From Paracoccaceae bacterium (GTDB lineage Bacteria; Pseudomonadota; Alphaproteobacteria; Rhodobacterales; Rhodobacteraceae): 64,000 nucleotides of DNA. The position numbers were made by a program, and so were the translations under genes. Under the pieces are notes generated by a model that made no database searches, had not been told where the DNA came from, and saw nothing but the letters and a program-made list of their open reading frames with translations. The stretch lies in NCBI GenBank assembly GCA_018222585.1, contig JAAFAB010000004.1, positions 62,001 to 126,000 on the forward strand, read 5' to 3'. Every line of letters begins with the position of its first letter. Position 1 is the first letter of the stretch. This document shows, piece by piece, positions 17,421-27,108 of this stretch.

Positions 17421-18157
17421 CAGTCGTCTCGGCCGACGCCCGGAGGGCGCGGACCTCGAACCATACAAGCTTCGTCGTCGAGCAACTCGGACGGGCCATC
17501 GTGGCCGGGGAATACCCGGCCGAGACGATGATCCCGCTGGATCCGGACCTGTGCGAGATGTTCGATGTGTCGCGTACCGTGGTGCGCGAGGCCAAGAAGA
17601 CCCTGGCGGCCAAGGCGCTGATCCAGTCGAAGGCCAAGGTCGGCACCCATGTGCGCCCGCCCGACGACTGGAACATGTTCGACGAGGACGTGCTGCGCTG
17701 GCATTCGGCGGTGAAGTCGCCCGGCCGCTTCTACGACGAGCTGTTCGAGATCCGGCTGATCTTCGAGCCCGCCGCTGCCGCCCGCGCCGCGCGCCAGGCC
17801 AACCAGGTCGACTGCGACCAGCTCTTCGCGCTCTGCGACGAGATGGAGGCGGCCGGCAGCCGCGCCGATTTCGCCGTTGCCGACTATGAATTCCACAAGC
17901 AGGTGCTGCGCATCTCGGGCAACCGCTTTCTGCGCTCGCTCGGCGACATGGTGCAGACGGCGCTCTATTCGCTGTTTCTCATGGACGGGGACGAGAGCTT
18001 TGCCGCAAACCGGGCCGACGTGGCGCGCAACCACCGTGACATCGCGCGGGCCATCGCGTCGGGGCTGCCCGAACTGGCCGAGACGGCGATGCGCAAGGTG
18101 ATCCGCGACGGGCGTGCGCGGACCTCTGTCCAACCCGCCCGGTCGCCTGCCCGGTGA
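17366..18157 (+). CDS. FadR-type GntR transcriptional regulator
   Basis: DNA-binding regulator of up to 263 residues. An N-terminal winged helix (FVVEQLGRAIVAGEYPAETM, then CEMFDVSRTVVREAKKTLAA) precedes an all-helical FCD ligand domain with ELFEIRLIFEPAAAARAA, DYEFHKQVLRISGN and NHRDIARAIASG. It likely senses a sugar-derived acid or the imported sugar and controls the operon that it ends. Start is ambiguous: TTG 17366 has AAAGGGA upstream but overlaps yjfF by 55 nt, whereas ATG 17417 overlaps yjfF by 4 nt yet lacks a clear ribosome binding site. The operator candidate is at 12694-12739. Confidence 0.88.
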   Translation: MGHDKPKESSDWLRHAVMTVVSADARRARTSNHTSFVVEQLGRAIVAGEYPAETMIPLDPDLCEMFDVSRTVVREAKKTLAAKALIQSKAKVGTHVRPPDDWNMFDEDVLRWHSAVKSPGRFYDELFEIRLIFEPAAAARAARQANQVDCDQLFALCDEMEAAGSRADFAVADYEFHKQVLRISGNRFLRSLGDMVQTALYSLFLMDGDESFAANRADVARNHRDIARAIASGLPELAETAMRKVIRDGRARTSVQPARSPAR

Positions 18158-18182
18158 CGCGGTCACGCCACCGCCGGAAGGA

Positions 18183-18698
18183 TCAGTAGCCGGCGAAATT
18201 CGCCCGCATGATGCGCTCTTCCTGCTCGATGCGCCGGCGCAGGATCAGGGCGTAGAGGGGCAGGCCGATGGTCAGCGTGTACCAGGCATGCATCACCAGG
18301 GCGAAGCCCAGAAGTTCGGGCAGGATGTTGAGGAAGTAGTTGGGATGACGCAGCCGCGACATGAGCGCGCCGGGCACCAGCAGATGATCGCGCGCCAGCA
18401 TCAGCTTCACGGTCCAGAAGCGGCCCAGTTCGCGTACCACCACGAGCAGCGCCAGCATGGACGCCGCATAGATCACAAGGCCGACCGCCGAGGTCCAGTC
18501 GGGGGTTGGGGCGCGCCAGACCGCCTCGGCGAAGCCTGCCAGGTAGAAGGCTACATGCGCCAGGGCCAGCAGGGTCGTGGTGCCGGCATGATGCTCCGCC
18601 GCTCCTTCGGCGCGCAACCGCCGCTCGTTTCGCATCGAGATGACCAGGCTGACGGAGCGCAGCAGGACAGCGATGAACATGAAGCAAAACACCAGCAT
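18183..18698 (-). CDS. isoprenylcysteine-methyltransferase-family membrane protein
   Basis: Integral membrane protein of about 171 residues resembling the ICMT/phospholipid methyltransferase-like family. The C-terminal half contains RLRHPNYFLNILPELLGF followed by a hydrophobic helix and ILRRRIEQEERIM, the usual RHPxY...EE pattern for S-adenosylmethionine and lipid binding. Four to five hydrophobic segments are visible. The ATG at 18698 has GAGG 7 nt upstream; a TTG at 18713 with AAGGGA upstream would add five residues. The methyl acceptor is unknown. It converges on the GntR gene, 25 nt away. Confidence 0.75.
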   Translation of the reverse strand: MLVFCFMFIAVLLRSVSLVISMRNERRLRAEGAAEHHAGTTTLLALAHVAFYLAGFAEAVWRAPTPDWTSAVGLVIYAASMLALLVVVRELGRFWTVKLMLARDHLLVPGALMSRLRHPNYFLNILPELLGFALVMHAWYTLTIGLPLYALILRRRIEQEERIMRANFAGY

Positions 18699-18880
18699 CT
18701 TGAGCCTCAACAAGAGTTCCCTTAGGTAAAGTTGGCTTCCACTAGGATGATTTTCGTCATCGGTCGAGGGGGTGATGATGGATTCTGAGGTCTCTCGCTC
18801 GTTTTTTCGGAATTTACCGCCGGTCTGCGCCCGTCTCGCGTGCCAGGGGGCGGCAAACCTATCTCATGGGTTGTGAAGGG

Positions 18881-18921
18881 TCCACCGGCGGCCCGGACGT
18901 CCGGGATGGGCCGCCGGTGGA
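18881..18921 (-). terminator. strong hairpin downstream of the autotransporter gene
   Basis: A perfect 14-bp inverted repeat: TCCACCGGCGGCCC (18881-18894) and GGGCCGCCGGTGGA (18908-18921). A second stem, CCGACCCGGG with CCCGGGGTCGG, lies beside it at about 18929-18952, nearer the autotransporter stop. Both are 30-100 nt past that stop on the minus strand. No T-run is seen, so a terminator role rests on position and stem strength. Confidence 0.6.
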
Positions 18922-18982
18922 GAATGCCCGACCCGGGGCAGCCCGGGGTCGGCCGGGCAGGGTCGGGGCATGGGGAGAGGGC

Positions 18983-21900
18983 TCAGAACCGCAGCGAGAC
19001 CTCAAGCTTGGCGCCGAAGCTTTCGTGGTCGGAGCCAAGGCCGTCGTAGTCCAGCCCCAGGGCATAGGTCATGCCGTCGTGGGTCTGGCCGGACAGCCCG
19101 AAGGTGAGGCGCCCGCGCAGCCCGTCGATGTCGTAGTCGCCTGTCGTCGGGGCGTTTTCGGTATGGGTCTTGCCCCAGACCACAGCGACGCCGCCGGTCA
19201 TCTCAAGCGCGCCGGTCGGCGTTTCGACGGGCCAGCTGACGTCGAGACCCAGGTCAACCTCGGTCAGGGCCGCGCTCTGGCCTGCAACCGGGTTGCCGAA
19301 GCCGTCGCTGTAGGCCGCCTGCCGGTCCTGCACATGGGCGATGCCGACGGAGGGTTCCAGCCTGTAGATGCCGCGCTCGACACTGCCCTCCAGCCGCGCC
19401 TGCGCCAGCCAGCGTTCGGTCGAGAAACGGGCCTCGGGCGCGCCGCCGACCGTGATCCGGTTGCGGGTCTGGCCATAGAGCAGCCGGGCCTCGTAGCGCA
19501 GGGGGTGGTCGGCGATCTGCCCGGCCACATAGGGACCGGCCAGCCAGCCGCTGCCCTCGATCGCCGGATCCGCCGCCGATGTCGCCATGTGGTCGAACTG
19601 CAGCATGACCCCGGCCACCAGCCGCTCGCTGGCGATCGCATGGGCGCCGATCACCCCGAAGAGATAGTCCGAACGGGTCCCGTCCGAGGTGCTGCGCCGG
19701 GCCTCCAGCTCCATCCAGACACTGCGTGACAGCGCGCCATCGAAGCTGAAGCTGAGCATCCCGGGCCGAGCCTGCAGTGCGAAGCTGCGCGGCGTACCGT
19801 TGCCCGACAGCAGGGCGGTCAGGTCGGGCTGGCTGGCCAGCAGCGCCGCGTTGCGCTGGATCAGGAACTGCGCGATGGCCTCGCGGCTTTCCTCGACCAC
19901 GGTATTGGCGAGCGACAGCAGGTTCGACGCCTCGCTGAGGTTGCCGGCGCCGTCCTCGGCAGCACCTTCGGGCAGCTGCACGCTGAGGTCGCCGGTGCCG
20001 CTGCTGCGGACCGACAGCAGGTAGTCCGCGCCGCTGCCCGTCAGCCCGGTGACCGAGCCGCCGGAGATCTGCACGTCGTCGGTGCCGAACCCGGTCACCG
20101 GCTCCGAAAATGTGACGGTCACGCTCAGGTCCTCAGGTCCCGAGTAGCTCTCGGCGTCGGTGTTCAGCTGCACCGTCGGCGCGATCCCGTCATACATGGC
20201 CGAGCGGGTGACCGAGGCGGTGTTGCCGTTCAGGGCCTGGTCCGTCGCGGCATTCGCCTGCACCTGGACGCTGAAGAGACCCGGGCCCGAGGGCGTGACT
20301 GCGATGGTGTAGTCCTGCCCGCTGCCGGTGACACTGGCCGTCGCATTGACCAGGCTCAGGCCGCTTTCGGACAGGCCGCTGACCGGCTCGGAGAAGGTCA
20401 GGGAGGCCGTGTAGACCCCGTCGACCGGGCCCGAGAGCGGCGACAGATCCGCCGAGGGGCCCGTGGTGTCATGGGTCGCCTGCCTGGTCTGCGACGCGAC
20501 ATTGCCGTTGCCCGCCGCGTCCTGGGCGGCATCCGCGGGGATGGACAGGCTGACCAGCCCGTCCGCGAGGGGCGAGAGCTTTATCACGTAGTCGGTGCCG
20601 CTGCCGGTCAGGTCGGCGGTGGCGTTGACCACGTTCAGGTCCTGCTCCGTCAACCCGGTGACGGGTTCGCTGAAGGTGACGGTGACGGTGTAGATCCCGC
20701 TGGTCGGTCCGGCCAGCTCCGAGATCGTGACCTGGGGCGGGACGGTGTCATAGACCGCGCTGACCGGGCCGTCGGCGGTGCTGGGGTTGCCCGAGGCGTC
20801 CTCCGTCATGCCCGCCGGCGCGCTCACCGAGACCGTGCCCTGACCCGAGGGGGTGAGGGTGACCGTGTAGCTGTCGCCCGACCCCGAGACCGAGGCCGTT
20901 GCGTTGACCAGCTGCAGGTCGTCACCGGTGAACCCGGTGACATCCTCCGAGAAGCTGATGGTGGTGGTATAGGTCCCGCTCACCGGTCCCGTCAGCGCGG
21001 CGAGGGAGGTTTCGGGCGCCGTCGTGTCCTGGCTGACCGCGCTGACCTCGAAGCTGTAGCTGGCCTGCCCGTAGGCGTCCGAGGTGATCTCGACCGTGGC
21101 CGAGTGGCTGCCGGTCTCGACGGGCGCGAAGGTCACGGTCAGCGTGGTGCTTTCGCCGGGCGCGATGCTCATCGACGCGGCGGAGGCCGAGAAGTTGTCG
21201 TCGTCGTCGCTGATTTGCGACAGGGTCAGGCTGGCGGTGCCGGGGTTGCTGATGGTGAACTGGCGCGTGGTGCCCTGCGGGAACTCGTGGGTGCCCATGT
21301 CGGTGCCGTTGCCGGTCTCGGTATCGGCGCTGTCCGGCGGGATCAGGCTGCCGTCGCCGCGCAGCTCGATTCCGGGCAGGCCGCCGTAGGCGATGCTCTT
21401 CGATCCGGTCGCGGTATTGGCATTGCCCGCCGCATCTTCGACCGCCCCGGCGCCGATCCCATAGCCGGTGTCCCCGGCGGCCTGGGCCGTCAGCACGATA
21501 TCGTAGACGGTGGACGAGACGGGCGTCAGCTCGGCCGTGGCGTTGGTCAGGGCGAGGTCCGCGAAGGCGAAGCCTGTGACCGGCTCCGAGAAGGTCACGC
21601 GCGAGGTGAACTGGTTGCCGTTCTGCGGCCCGACGAGGTCGCCCAGGGTAAAGGTGGGCGCGGTGCCGTCGAAGGTCGCTTCGCGGGTGACCGAGGCGGT
21701 GTTGCCGTTGCCCGCACCGTCCTCGGCGACCTCTGCCGGGACGGTGACGCTGAGCAGCCCGTCACCATCAGGGGTGATCTCCAGCGCATAGCTGTCGCCA
21801 CTGCCCGAGAGGCTGGCGGAGGCGTTGACCAGGGCGAGGTCGCTCTCGGTCAGGCCGGTGACGGGCTCGGAGAAGGTGAGCGTGGCGGAATAGACGCCGT

Positions 21901-24130
21901 TCACCGGGCCGGAAAGCACCGAGAGGGTGGCGGAGGGCGGCGTCTCGTCGAACTCGGCGGTGACCGGACCGGCGGCGGTGCTGTCGTTGCCCCAGGTGTC
22001 CTCGGTCAGGCCGAGCGGGGCGGCGACCGAAACCGTGCCCGAGCCAAGGGGGGTCACGGTCAGCGTGTAGCTGTCCCCGGAGCCCGAGACGGAGACAGAG
22101 GCATTGACCAGGGTCAACTCGCTGCCCTGGAAGGGATTCACCGGTTCGGAGAAGCTGAGCGTCGTCGTGTAGACCCCGTTCACCGGGCCCGACAGCGGCG
22201 CAAGCGTGGTCTGCGGCGCGGTGGTGTCCTGGCTGACCGCCTTGATCGCGAAGTTGAACGTGCTCTGTGTCGGCACGTTCGTGCTCATCTGGATCGTGGT
22301 CTGATGGGTGCCGGGGGCACTGGGCGCATAGAAGATCGTGAGCTGTGCGAACTCACCCGGTTCGACGAAGACCGACCCCCGCGAAGGGGTGAAGGCGGCG
22401 CTGCCGTCGCGGATGTCCGAGACCGCAAGCCTGGCGCTGCCGGTGTTGCGGATGGTGAAGGTGCGGGAGGTGGAGGCGGGGTGTTCGAAGGTGCCGAAAT
22501 CGGTGTTGTTCAGCGTCGAGGGCGTGGTGCTGCCCGGCGGGACGGGCTGGTTGTCGCTGACGATCTGGATCGCCGGGGTGCCACTGAAGCTGGAGGTGAC
22601 CGGGCCGAAGACGGCGGTATTCGCCTGGCCCGACAGATCCTCGACCGCGCCGACCTGGATCGAATAGCCAAGGCTTCCGGACCCGATCGGGGTGAGGACC
22701 ACATCATAGGAACTGGCCGACAGCGGGGTGATCTCGGCCGTGGCATTGGTCAGGATCAGGTCGTCGGTGGTGAAGCCGGTCACCGGCTCGGAGAAATCGA
22801 CCCGCGACGTGTATTCGTTGACGGCGGAGGGGCCGGCGAGATCCCCCAGCGTGGCGGTCGGCGCCACGGTGTCGACACCGCTGCCCTTGATGGTGAAGGT
22901 ATAGGGGCTGGAGGGGTCGTTGGTCGTGACTGTCACGGTGGCGGTGTAGTCGTCGACGCCCGGCGGGTTGAACCGGATCGTCATGCCGGCGGATCCGCCC
23001 GCGCCGATGGTCAGGGCGGGGGGCGAGGTGACGGCAAAGCCCTGGCCGGCGGTGATCGAGACACTGTTGACCGCCAGGGGGGCGGTGCCGCTGTTGAACA
23101 GCAGGAAGCTGCGCGGGCTGTTGCTGCCGCCATATTCGACATTGCCGTAGTCGGTGGACTTGGCGGTGGTCGGCGTGCTGTCCCCGTCGGGAATAGAGGT
23201 GACGCCGTTCGACGTGCCGTAGACCATCAGGTTGGATTCTCCGGTGCCGGTGCCCTTGATGGTGAAGCTGTAGGTCTGGATGTTCGGCCCGGTGACGACG
23301 AGCGTGCCGGTGTGCTGTCCTGCCGTGGTCGGATCGAAGGAGACGGTCACCTCCTGCGTCGTGCCGTTGGCGAGGTCACCGGAAAAGCCCGAGGTCAGCG
23401 AGAAGGCGCTGCTGCTGCCGGCGCCCAGGGCGACGCTGCTGATCGAGGGCACGCCCGAGGCGCCGGGCTCAAGCTCGAAGGTGCGGCTGATCGCGCTGGC
23501 CGAGAGGGCGACGCTGCCGAAATCCGTACGGTCCAGGGTGCTGGGCGTCGAGTCGCCGTTGGAGATGACCGCGCCGTTGCCAGTGACCGTCAGCGGCGCC
23601 TTCGTGTTGGCGCAGTCGGGATCATTGGCCATGTCGATCGAGGTGTAGTGGTAGGTGCCAAAGGTGCCCAGTGGCGTGGTTCCCGGGTCCAGCGGCGATT
23701 CCGTCAGCGCGCGGCCCGTGCCGGCATCGCGGAAGTCGCCGTAAAGGCCATACCAGGCGACCGTGCCGATCAGGTCCGAGGCGGAGATGAACGGGTCGGT
23801 CGAGGCGCTCAGGGTCTCGCCGTCTGTTGTCGCCTGCTGGTGTTGTATATTGCCGGTGCTGCCCAGCCCTTCCTCCCACTGGGCCAGGTTCAGGTATTCG
23901 CCGTTAAAAGAGCTGGTCGCGCCATAGGAGACATCGACGCGCCCCGAGGTCTGATTTGCGTTCGGTCCCGCGATGCAGGTGCCATCCGCGACATGGGTGA
24001 GCGTGAGGGTCCCGTTCGTCAGCTCCGCTTGGGCCTGCGTCGCCCCCAGTCCCGCAAGTGTCGCCATCATCAGGAGGTTTCGCATGGTGGAAAGGCACGT
24101 GCGGGCGAAACGGGCAGTGATGCGGGGCAT
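18983..24130 (-). CDS. giant autotransporter with choice-of-anchor-D and Ig-like repeats
   Basis: Outer-membrane type Va autotransporter of 1715 residues. After a signal peptide (ending about TQAQAELTNG) the passenger holds four choice-of-anchor-D modules (for example TPSTLDRTDFGSVAL, TPSTLNNTDFGTFEH). Eight bacterial Ig-like repeats share the FSEPVTG core (for example SGPVNGVYSATLTFSEPVTG). The last 300 residues form a predicted beta-barrel ending KLEVSLRF with terminal Phe, preceded by a linker region. The start at 24130 gives a signal peptide at the N-terminus and AGGA at 7-nt spacing; an upstream start would add 20 unrelated residues. It is likely a surface adhesin. A divergent two-component pair next to it may control it. 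Long antisense open frames are composition shadows. Confidence 0.9.
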   Translation of the reverse strand: MPRITARFARTCLSTMRNLLMMATLAGLGATQAQAELTNGTLTLTHVADGTCIAGPNANQTSGRVDVSYGATSSFNGEYLNLAQWEEGLGSTGNIQHQQATTDGETLSASTDPFISASDLIGTVAWYGLYGDFRDAGTGRALTESPLDPGTTPLGTFGTYHYTSIDMANDPDCANTKAPLTVTGNGAVISNGDSTPSTLDRTDFGSVALSASAISRTFELEPGASGVPSISSVALGAGSSSAFSLTSGFSGDLANGTTQEVTVSFDPTTAGQHTGTLVVTGPNIQTYSFTIKGTGTGESNLMVYGTSNGVTSIPDGDSTPTTAKSTDYGNVEYGGSNSPRSFLLFNSGTAPLAVNSVSITAGQGFAVTSPPALTIGAGGSAGMTIRFNPPGVDDYTATVTVTTNDPSSPYTFTIKGSGVDTVAPTATLGDLAGPSAVNEYTSRVDFSEPVTGFTTDDLILTNATAEITPLSASSYDVVLTPIGSGSLGYSIQVGAVEDLSGQANTAVFGPVTSSFSGTPAIQIVSDNQPVPPGSTTPSTLNNTDFGTFEHPASTSRTFTIRNTGSARLAVSDIRDGSAAFTPSRGSVFVEPGEFAQLTIFYAPSAPGTHQTTIQMSTNVPTQSTFNFAIKAVSQDTTAPQTTLAPLSGPVNGVYTTTLSFSEPVNPFQGSELTLVNASVSVSGSGDSYTLTVTPLGSGTVSVAAPLGLTEDTWGNDSTAAGPVTAEFDETPPSATLSVLSGPVNGVYSATLTFSEPVTGLTESDLALVNASASLSGSGDSYALEITPDGDGLLSVTVPAEVAEDGAGNGNTASVTREATFDGTAPTFTLGDLVGPQNGNQFTSRVTFSEPVTGFAFADLALTNATAELTPVSSTVYDIVLTAQAAGDTGYGIGAGAVEDAAGNANTATGSKSIAYGGLPGIELRGDGSLIPPDSADTETGNGTDMGTHEFPQGTTRQFTISNPGTASLTLSQISDDDDNFSASAASMSIAPGESTTLTVTFAPVETGSHSATVEITSDAYGQASYSFEVSAVSQDTTAPETSLAALTGPVSGTYTTTISFSEDVTGFTGDDLQLVNATASVSGSGDSYTVTLTPSGQGTVSVSAPAGMTEDASGNPSTADGPVSAVYDTVPPQVTISELAGPTSGIYTVTVTFSEPVTGLTEQDLNVVNATADLTGSGTDYVIKLSPLADGLVSLSIPADAAQDAAGNGNVASQTRQATHDTTGPSADLSPLSGPVDGVYTASLTFSEPVSGLSESGLSLVNATASVTGSGQDYTIAVTPSGPGLFSVQVQANAATDQALNGNTASVTRSAMYDGIAPTVQLNTDAESYSGPEDLSVTVTFSEPVTGFGTDDVQISGGSVTGLTGSGADYLLSVRSSGTGDLSVQLPEGAAEDGAGNLSEASNLLSLANTVVEESREAIAQFLIQRNAALLASQPDLTALLSGNGTPRSFALQARPGMLSFSFDGALSRSVWMELEARRSTSDGTRSDYLFGVIGAHAIASERLVAGVMLQFDHMATSAADPAIEGSGWLAGPYVAGQIADHPLRYEARLLYGQTRNRITVGGAPEARFSTERWLAQARLEGSVERGIYRLEPSVGIAHVQDRQAAYSDGFGNPVAGQSAALTEVDLGLDVSWPVETPTGALEMTGGVAVVWGKTHTENAPTTGDYDIDGLRGRLTFGLSGQTHDGMTYALGLDYDGLGSDHESFGAKLEVSLRF

Positions 24131-24381
24131 GGGCAGTCCTGTCAGACGACGCGGCAACAGGTCCGGCCCCGAGAACGGGGCGCGGCGCAAGTAGCGGCAG
24201 GGAGTGGCGATTTCCTGCCGGATTTACCGCAGGTCAGCAGGGCTGCCCATCTACGGATCCATTGAATTGGCCAAAAAAGTTAATCTGGTCCGGTGGGTAT
24301 CGTTTGTGTTAAGTCATTAATTATCTCGGGCTCATCTTAATTTGTCGCCTTGCGGCGTTCCGAAAGCAGTAAGACTATCCA

Positions 24382-25086
24382 ATGAGTGAGCTAGACCAGC
24401 AGGCGCCGTCCCGAGCGCCCGAGTCGTCCTTGGCGCGCGGTGACCAGCTTGGCGTGCTGATCGTCGAAGACCGCCCGCATTTTCTCGACCGCCTCGCGGA
24501 CGCCGTGTCCGCCGGGCCGGGGTTTGCCGTGCTCGGCACCGCCCGCACCCTTGGCGAGGGGCTGCGGTTGCTGCGTTGGCTCAGGCCGGATTTCGTCCTT
24601 GTCGACCTGGGGCTGCCGGACGGATCGGGGCAGGCGCTGATCCGCGCGGCCCGTGAGGCGGACTGGCCCTGTGCCACGCTGGTGATCAGCCTGTTCGGGG
24701 ACGAGGACAGCGTGATCTCGGCCCTTCGCGAGGGCGCGCGGGGCTACATCCTGAAGACCGACAGCTCGCAGGACATCGTGCAGGCCCTGCGCGCGGTGGC
24801 CGAGGGCGGCAGCCCGATCTCGCCACAGATCGCCCGGCACCTGCTGGCGCTGCTGCCGGCCGCCGACGCCGCGCCCGCGCCGCAGAGCAGCACCGTGCGG
24901 CTGACCCGGCGCGAGACGGCGGTGCTGGAGCTGATCGCGGCGGGCTATCGTCGGCAGGAGGTCGCCGACCGGCTGGACATCAGTCTCGGCACCGTCGGCA
25001 CCCATGTGCATAACATCTACCGCAAACTTGAAGTGACCTCGAACGTCGAGGCCATCGCGGCCGCCAGCCGGCAGGGTCTTGTCTGA
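24382..25086 (+). CDS. NarL/FixJ-type response regulator
   Basis: Cytoplasmic two-component regulator of 234 residues. A receiver domain occupies about residues 23-140 with acidic pair E29/D30, phosphoacceptor Asp75 (FVLVDLGLPDGSG), Ser in LVISLF and Lys in GYILKTD. A LuxR-type helix-turn-helix occupies about 170-234 (LTRRETAVLELIAAGYRRQE and GTVGTHVHNIYRKLEV). It is transcribed away from the autotransporter and 30 nt before its cognate sensor kinase. The target is probably the divergent autotransporter gene and its own operon, by inference from position. Confidence 0.93.
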   Translation: MSELDQQAPSRAPESSLARGDQLGVLIVEDRPHFLDRLADAVSAGPGFAVLGTARTLGEGLRLLRWLRPDFVLVDLGLPDGSGQALIRAAREADWPCATLVISLFGDEDSVISALREGARGYILKTDSSQDIVQALRAVAEGGSPISPQIARHLLALLPAADAAPAPQSSTVRLTRRETAVLELIAAGYRRQEVADRLDISLGTVGTHVHNIYRKLEVTSNVEAIAAASRQGLV

Positions 25087-25116
25087 GCGCGGGCCGGTGC
25101 CGAACGGCGGGGGAGG

Positions 25117-26970
25117 GTGCGGTTGAGCAGGACCTTGAGGCAGGCGGAGCCGGGTCAGCGGGCGGTGCTGCGGGCGCTTGGCCTGACGGTGCTTCTGATC
25201 GCGGTGGCGGTTGCCGGGCTGGCGCTTCTGCCGTCATCCGGGGCCGGGCGCGGCCATGGCGCCCTGCATCTGGACCGTGCCCTGATCTGCCTGCCGGTCG
25301 GCGATGATCCCTGTGCGCGCAGCGCGCCCGTCTCGCTGCCCCATGACCGGCGGGTGCCGGAACAGGGCGGCGGGCCGGGCCGGATCCACTACCGTCTCAG
25401 CTTCACCCCTGACCCCGATTGGGACGATACGGGCCTGCTGCTTGACCGATTCGGGGACACGCTCTTCCTGACGCTGAACGGCCAGGCGCTGACGCCGCGG
25501 CGGGACGGCGAGGGCCCGCGCTGGCATGATCGCAACCGTCCCAGCTTCTTCCTGCTCTCGCCCGCCCTGCTGCAGGAGGGGGAGAACTGGCTGGATGTCA
25601 CCCTGACCGCCGATCCCGGAACCTGGCTGCACCTCTACCCGGTGGACGTGGGCGAAGCGCGACCGCTCTACCTGGACTGGCTGAAGGCATTCGTCTACCG
25701 CAATGGCTTTGCCCGCATGGCCTGGGCCGTCGCCCTGCTTCAGCTGGCCATCTTCGCCATGCTTTCGCGCGCGGCCCCGCGCGAACTGGGCACGCGCTGG
25801 CTGCCGCCGGTCATGGCCAGCGTCGCGGTCTACACCTGGTACTGGTCGGCGCCCAACCTTGTGCCGGTGCCCCAGGTCACCCGGGTGCTGGCCGAGCTCT
25901 GCGTGCAGGCGTCGGTCTATTTCCTCTACCGCTTCCTGAGAGCCTTCGTGAAGGACTACCCCCAGAGCGGGCTTGCGGCGATCCACGGGCTGCTGCTGGC
26001 CGAGGCGCTGGTGCTGGCGCTGGCCTGGCTGCTGTTCTCGCTCGACCTGCTGTTCCTCAGCCATGCGATCACGGTGGTCATCGCGCTCTATGGGCTGGCC
26101 CTGCTGCTGGTCGGGCCAGAGCCCTGGTATCGCGGCGTGCGGCTGAAGTTCTTCCCGCTGTTCGGCGCCGCGCTGGTCTGCGGCGTGGCGCAGTGGCTGA
26201 TCCGCCTGCTGGGCCCGGTCAGCCTGGCGGGGGATCCCGGCTCGGTCGCGCCCTTGCTGATCTTCGCGGCGATCGCCTGGGCGTTCTTCGACAGGATGAT
26301 CCAGCTGCAGCGCCAGACCGACCGGCTGAACGCCACCCTGCGCCAGCAGGTCGACGAGAAGTCGCGCGAACTGGAAGAGACCTACCGCGAACTGGCCCGC
26401 CACGCCGAGGCCCGGGTGCTGCGCGAGGAGCGCCAGCGGATCATGCAGGACCTGCACGACGGGCTGGGCGGGCAGCTGGTCAATACCCTTGCCTATGTCG
26501 AGACCTCCGGCCACGAGGATCCGGTGCTGGTCGCCGCGCTGGAGACGGCACTGGTGGACATGGGCATGATGATCGACGGGCTGCAGAACCAGGACGATCT
26601 TTCACTGATGCTGGCCATGTTGCGCGGCCGGCTGGAGCCGATGCTGGAACGCCACCACGCCCGTTTCGAATGGCAGGTCGAGGGGCGGCCCGAGCTGCGC
26701 GACCGCAGCGCCTCTGTCTCGGCGCTGCGTATCGTGCAGGAGGCGATCACCAATGCGGTGAAGCATTCGGGCGCCGATGTGATCCGGGTCGAGACCACGG
26801 CGCGTTCGGTCACTGTCAGCGACGACGGGCGTGGCCTGGCAGCAGGGCAGGGACAGGGGACCCGACGGGGCCTCGGCCTGCCCGGGATGCGGCGCCGGGC
26901 CGAGGAGCTGGGCCTTGACCTGGTGATCGACAGCTCGGGCGCGGGGACGCGGATCCACCTGTTCTGGTGA
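25117..26970 (+). CDS. membrane sensor histidine kinase with 7TM-DISM-like sensor
   Basis: Inner-membrane sensor kinase of 617 residues, partner of the preceding regulator. One N-terminal helix (ALGLTVLLIAVAVAGLALL) is followed by a periplasmic domain of about 150 residues, then six to seven helices (about 200-400), a short coiled coil, and a HisKA_3 kinase core. The phosphorylated residue is His447 in QDLHDGLGGQLVN. ATPase motifs are EAITNAVKHS (N box) and VSDDGRGL, GLGLPGMRRR (G boxes). The topology resembles 7TM receptors with diverse intracellular signalling modules. Starts: GTG 25117 or TTG 25123; the latter has better spacing to GGGAGG. Confidence 0.9.
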   Translation: MRLSRTLRQAEPGQRAVLRALGLTVLLIAVAVAGLALLPSSGAGRGHGALHLDRALICLPVGDDPCARSAPVSLPHDRRVPEQGGGPGRIHYRLSFTPDPDWDDTGLLLDRFGDTLFLTLNGQALTPRRDGEGPRWHDRNRPSFFLLSPALLQEGENWLDVTLTADPGTWLHLYPVDVGEARPLYLDWLKAFVYRNGFARMAWAVALLQLAIFAMLSRAAPRELGTRWLPPVMASVAVYTWYWSAPNLVPVPQVTRVLAELCVQASVYFLYRFLRAFVKDYPQSGLAAIHGLLLAEALVLALAWLLFSLDLLFLSHAITVVIALYGLALLLVGPEPWYRGVRLKFFPLFGAALVCGVAQWLIRLLGPVSLAGDPGSVAPLLIFAAIAWAFFDRMIQLQRQTDRLNATLRQQVDEKSRELEETYRELARHAEARVLREERQRIMQDLHDGLGGQLVNTLAYVETSGHEDPVLVAALETALVDMGMMIDGLQNQDDLSLMLAMLRGRLEPMLERHHARFEWQVEGRPELRDRSASVSALRIVQEAITNAVKHSGADVIRVETTARSVTVSDDGRGLAAGQGQGTRRGLGLPGMRRRAEELGLDLVIDSSGAGTRIHLFW

Positions 26971-27065
26971 CCCGGCTCGGTCGAACCGCGAGGGAGCAGC
27001 CCGGGGGGGCGACTCTTTTGCCACCAGGCCGGGGCAGGTGGTTGCCGACAGGCACCATCCTGCGA

Positions 27066-27091
27066 GGGGGGGCCGAGCGGACGGCCCCCCC
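27066..27091. terminator. bidirectional hairpin between convergent genes
   Basis: A perfect 10-bp stem, GGGGGGGCCG (27066-27075) and CGGCCCCCCC (27082-27091), with a 6-nt loop, lies between the convergent sensor kinase and SDR genes. Position suggests termination for both directions; there is no clear T-run on either side. Confidence 0.55.
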
Positions 27092-27108
27092 CGCGCAACT
27101 CTCCGGGC

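Noticed and set aside
20471-24265. 1264-residue open frame antisense to the autotransporter
   Set aside because: GC-rich codon shadow with Arg/Gly/Asp-rich sequence; the sense strand has a signal peptide, repeats and beta-barrel.
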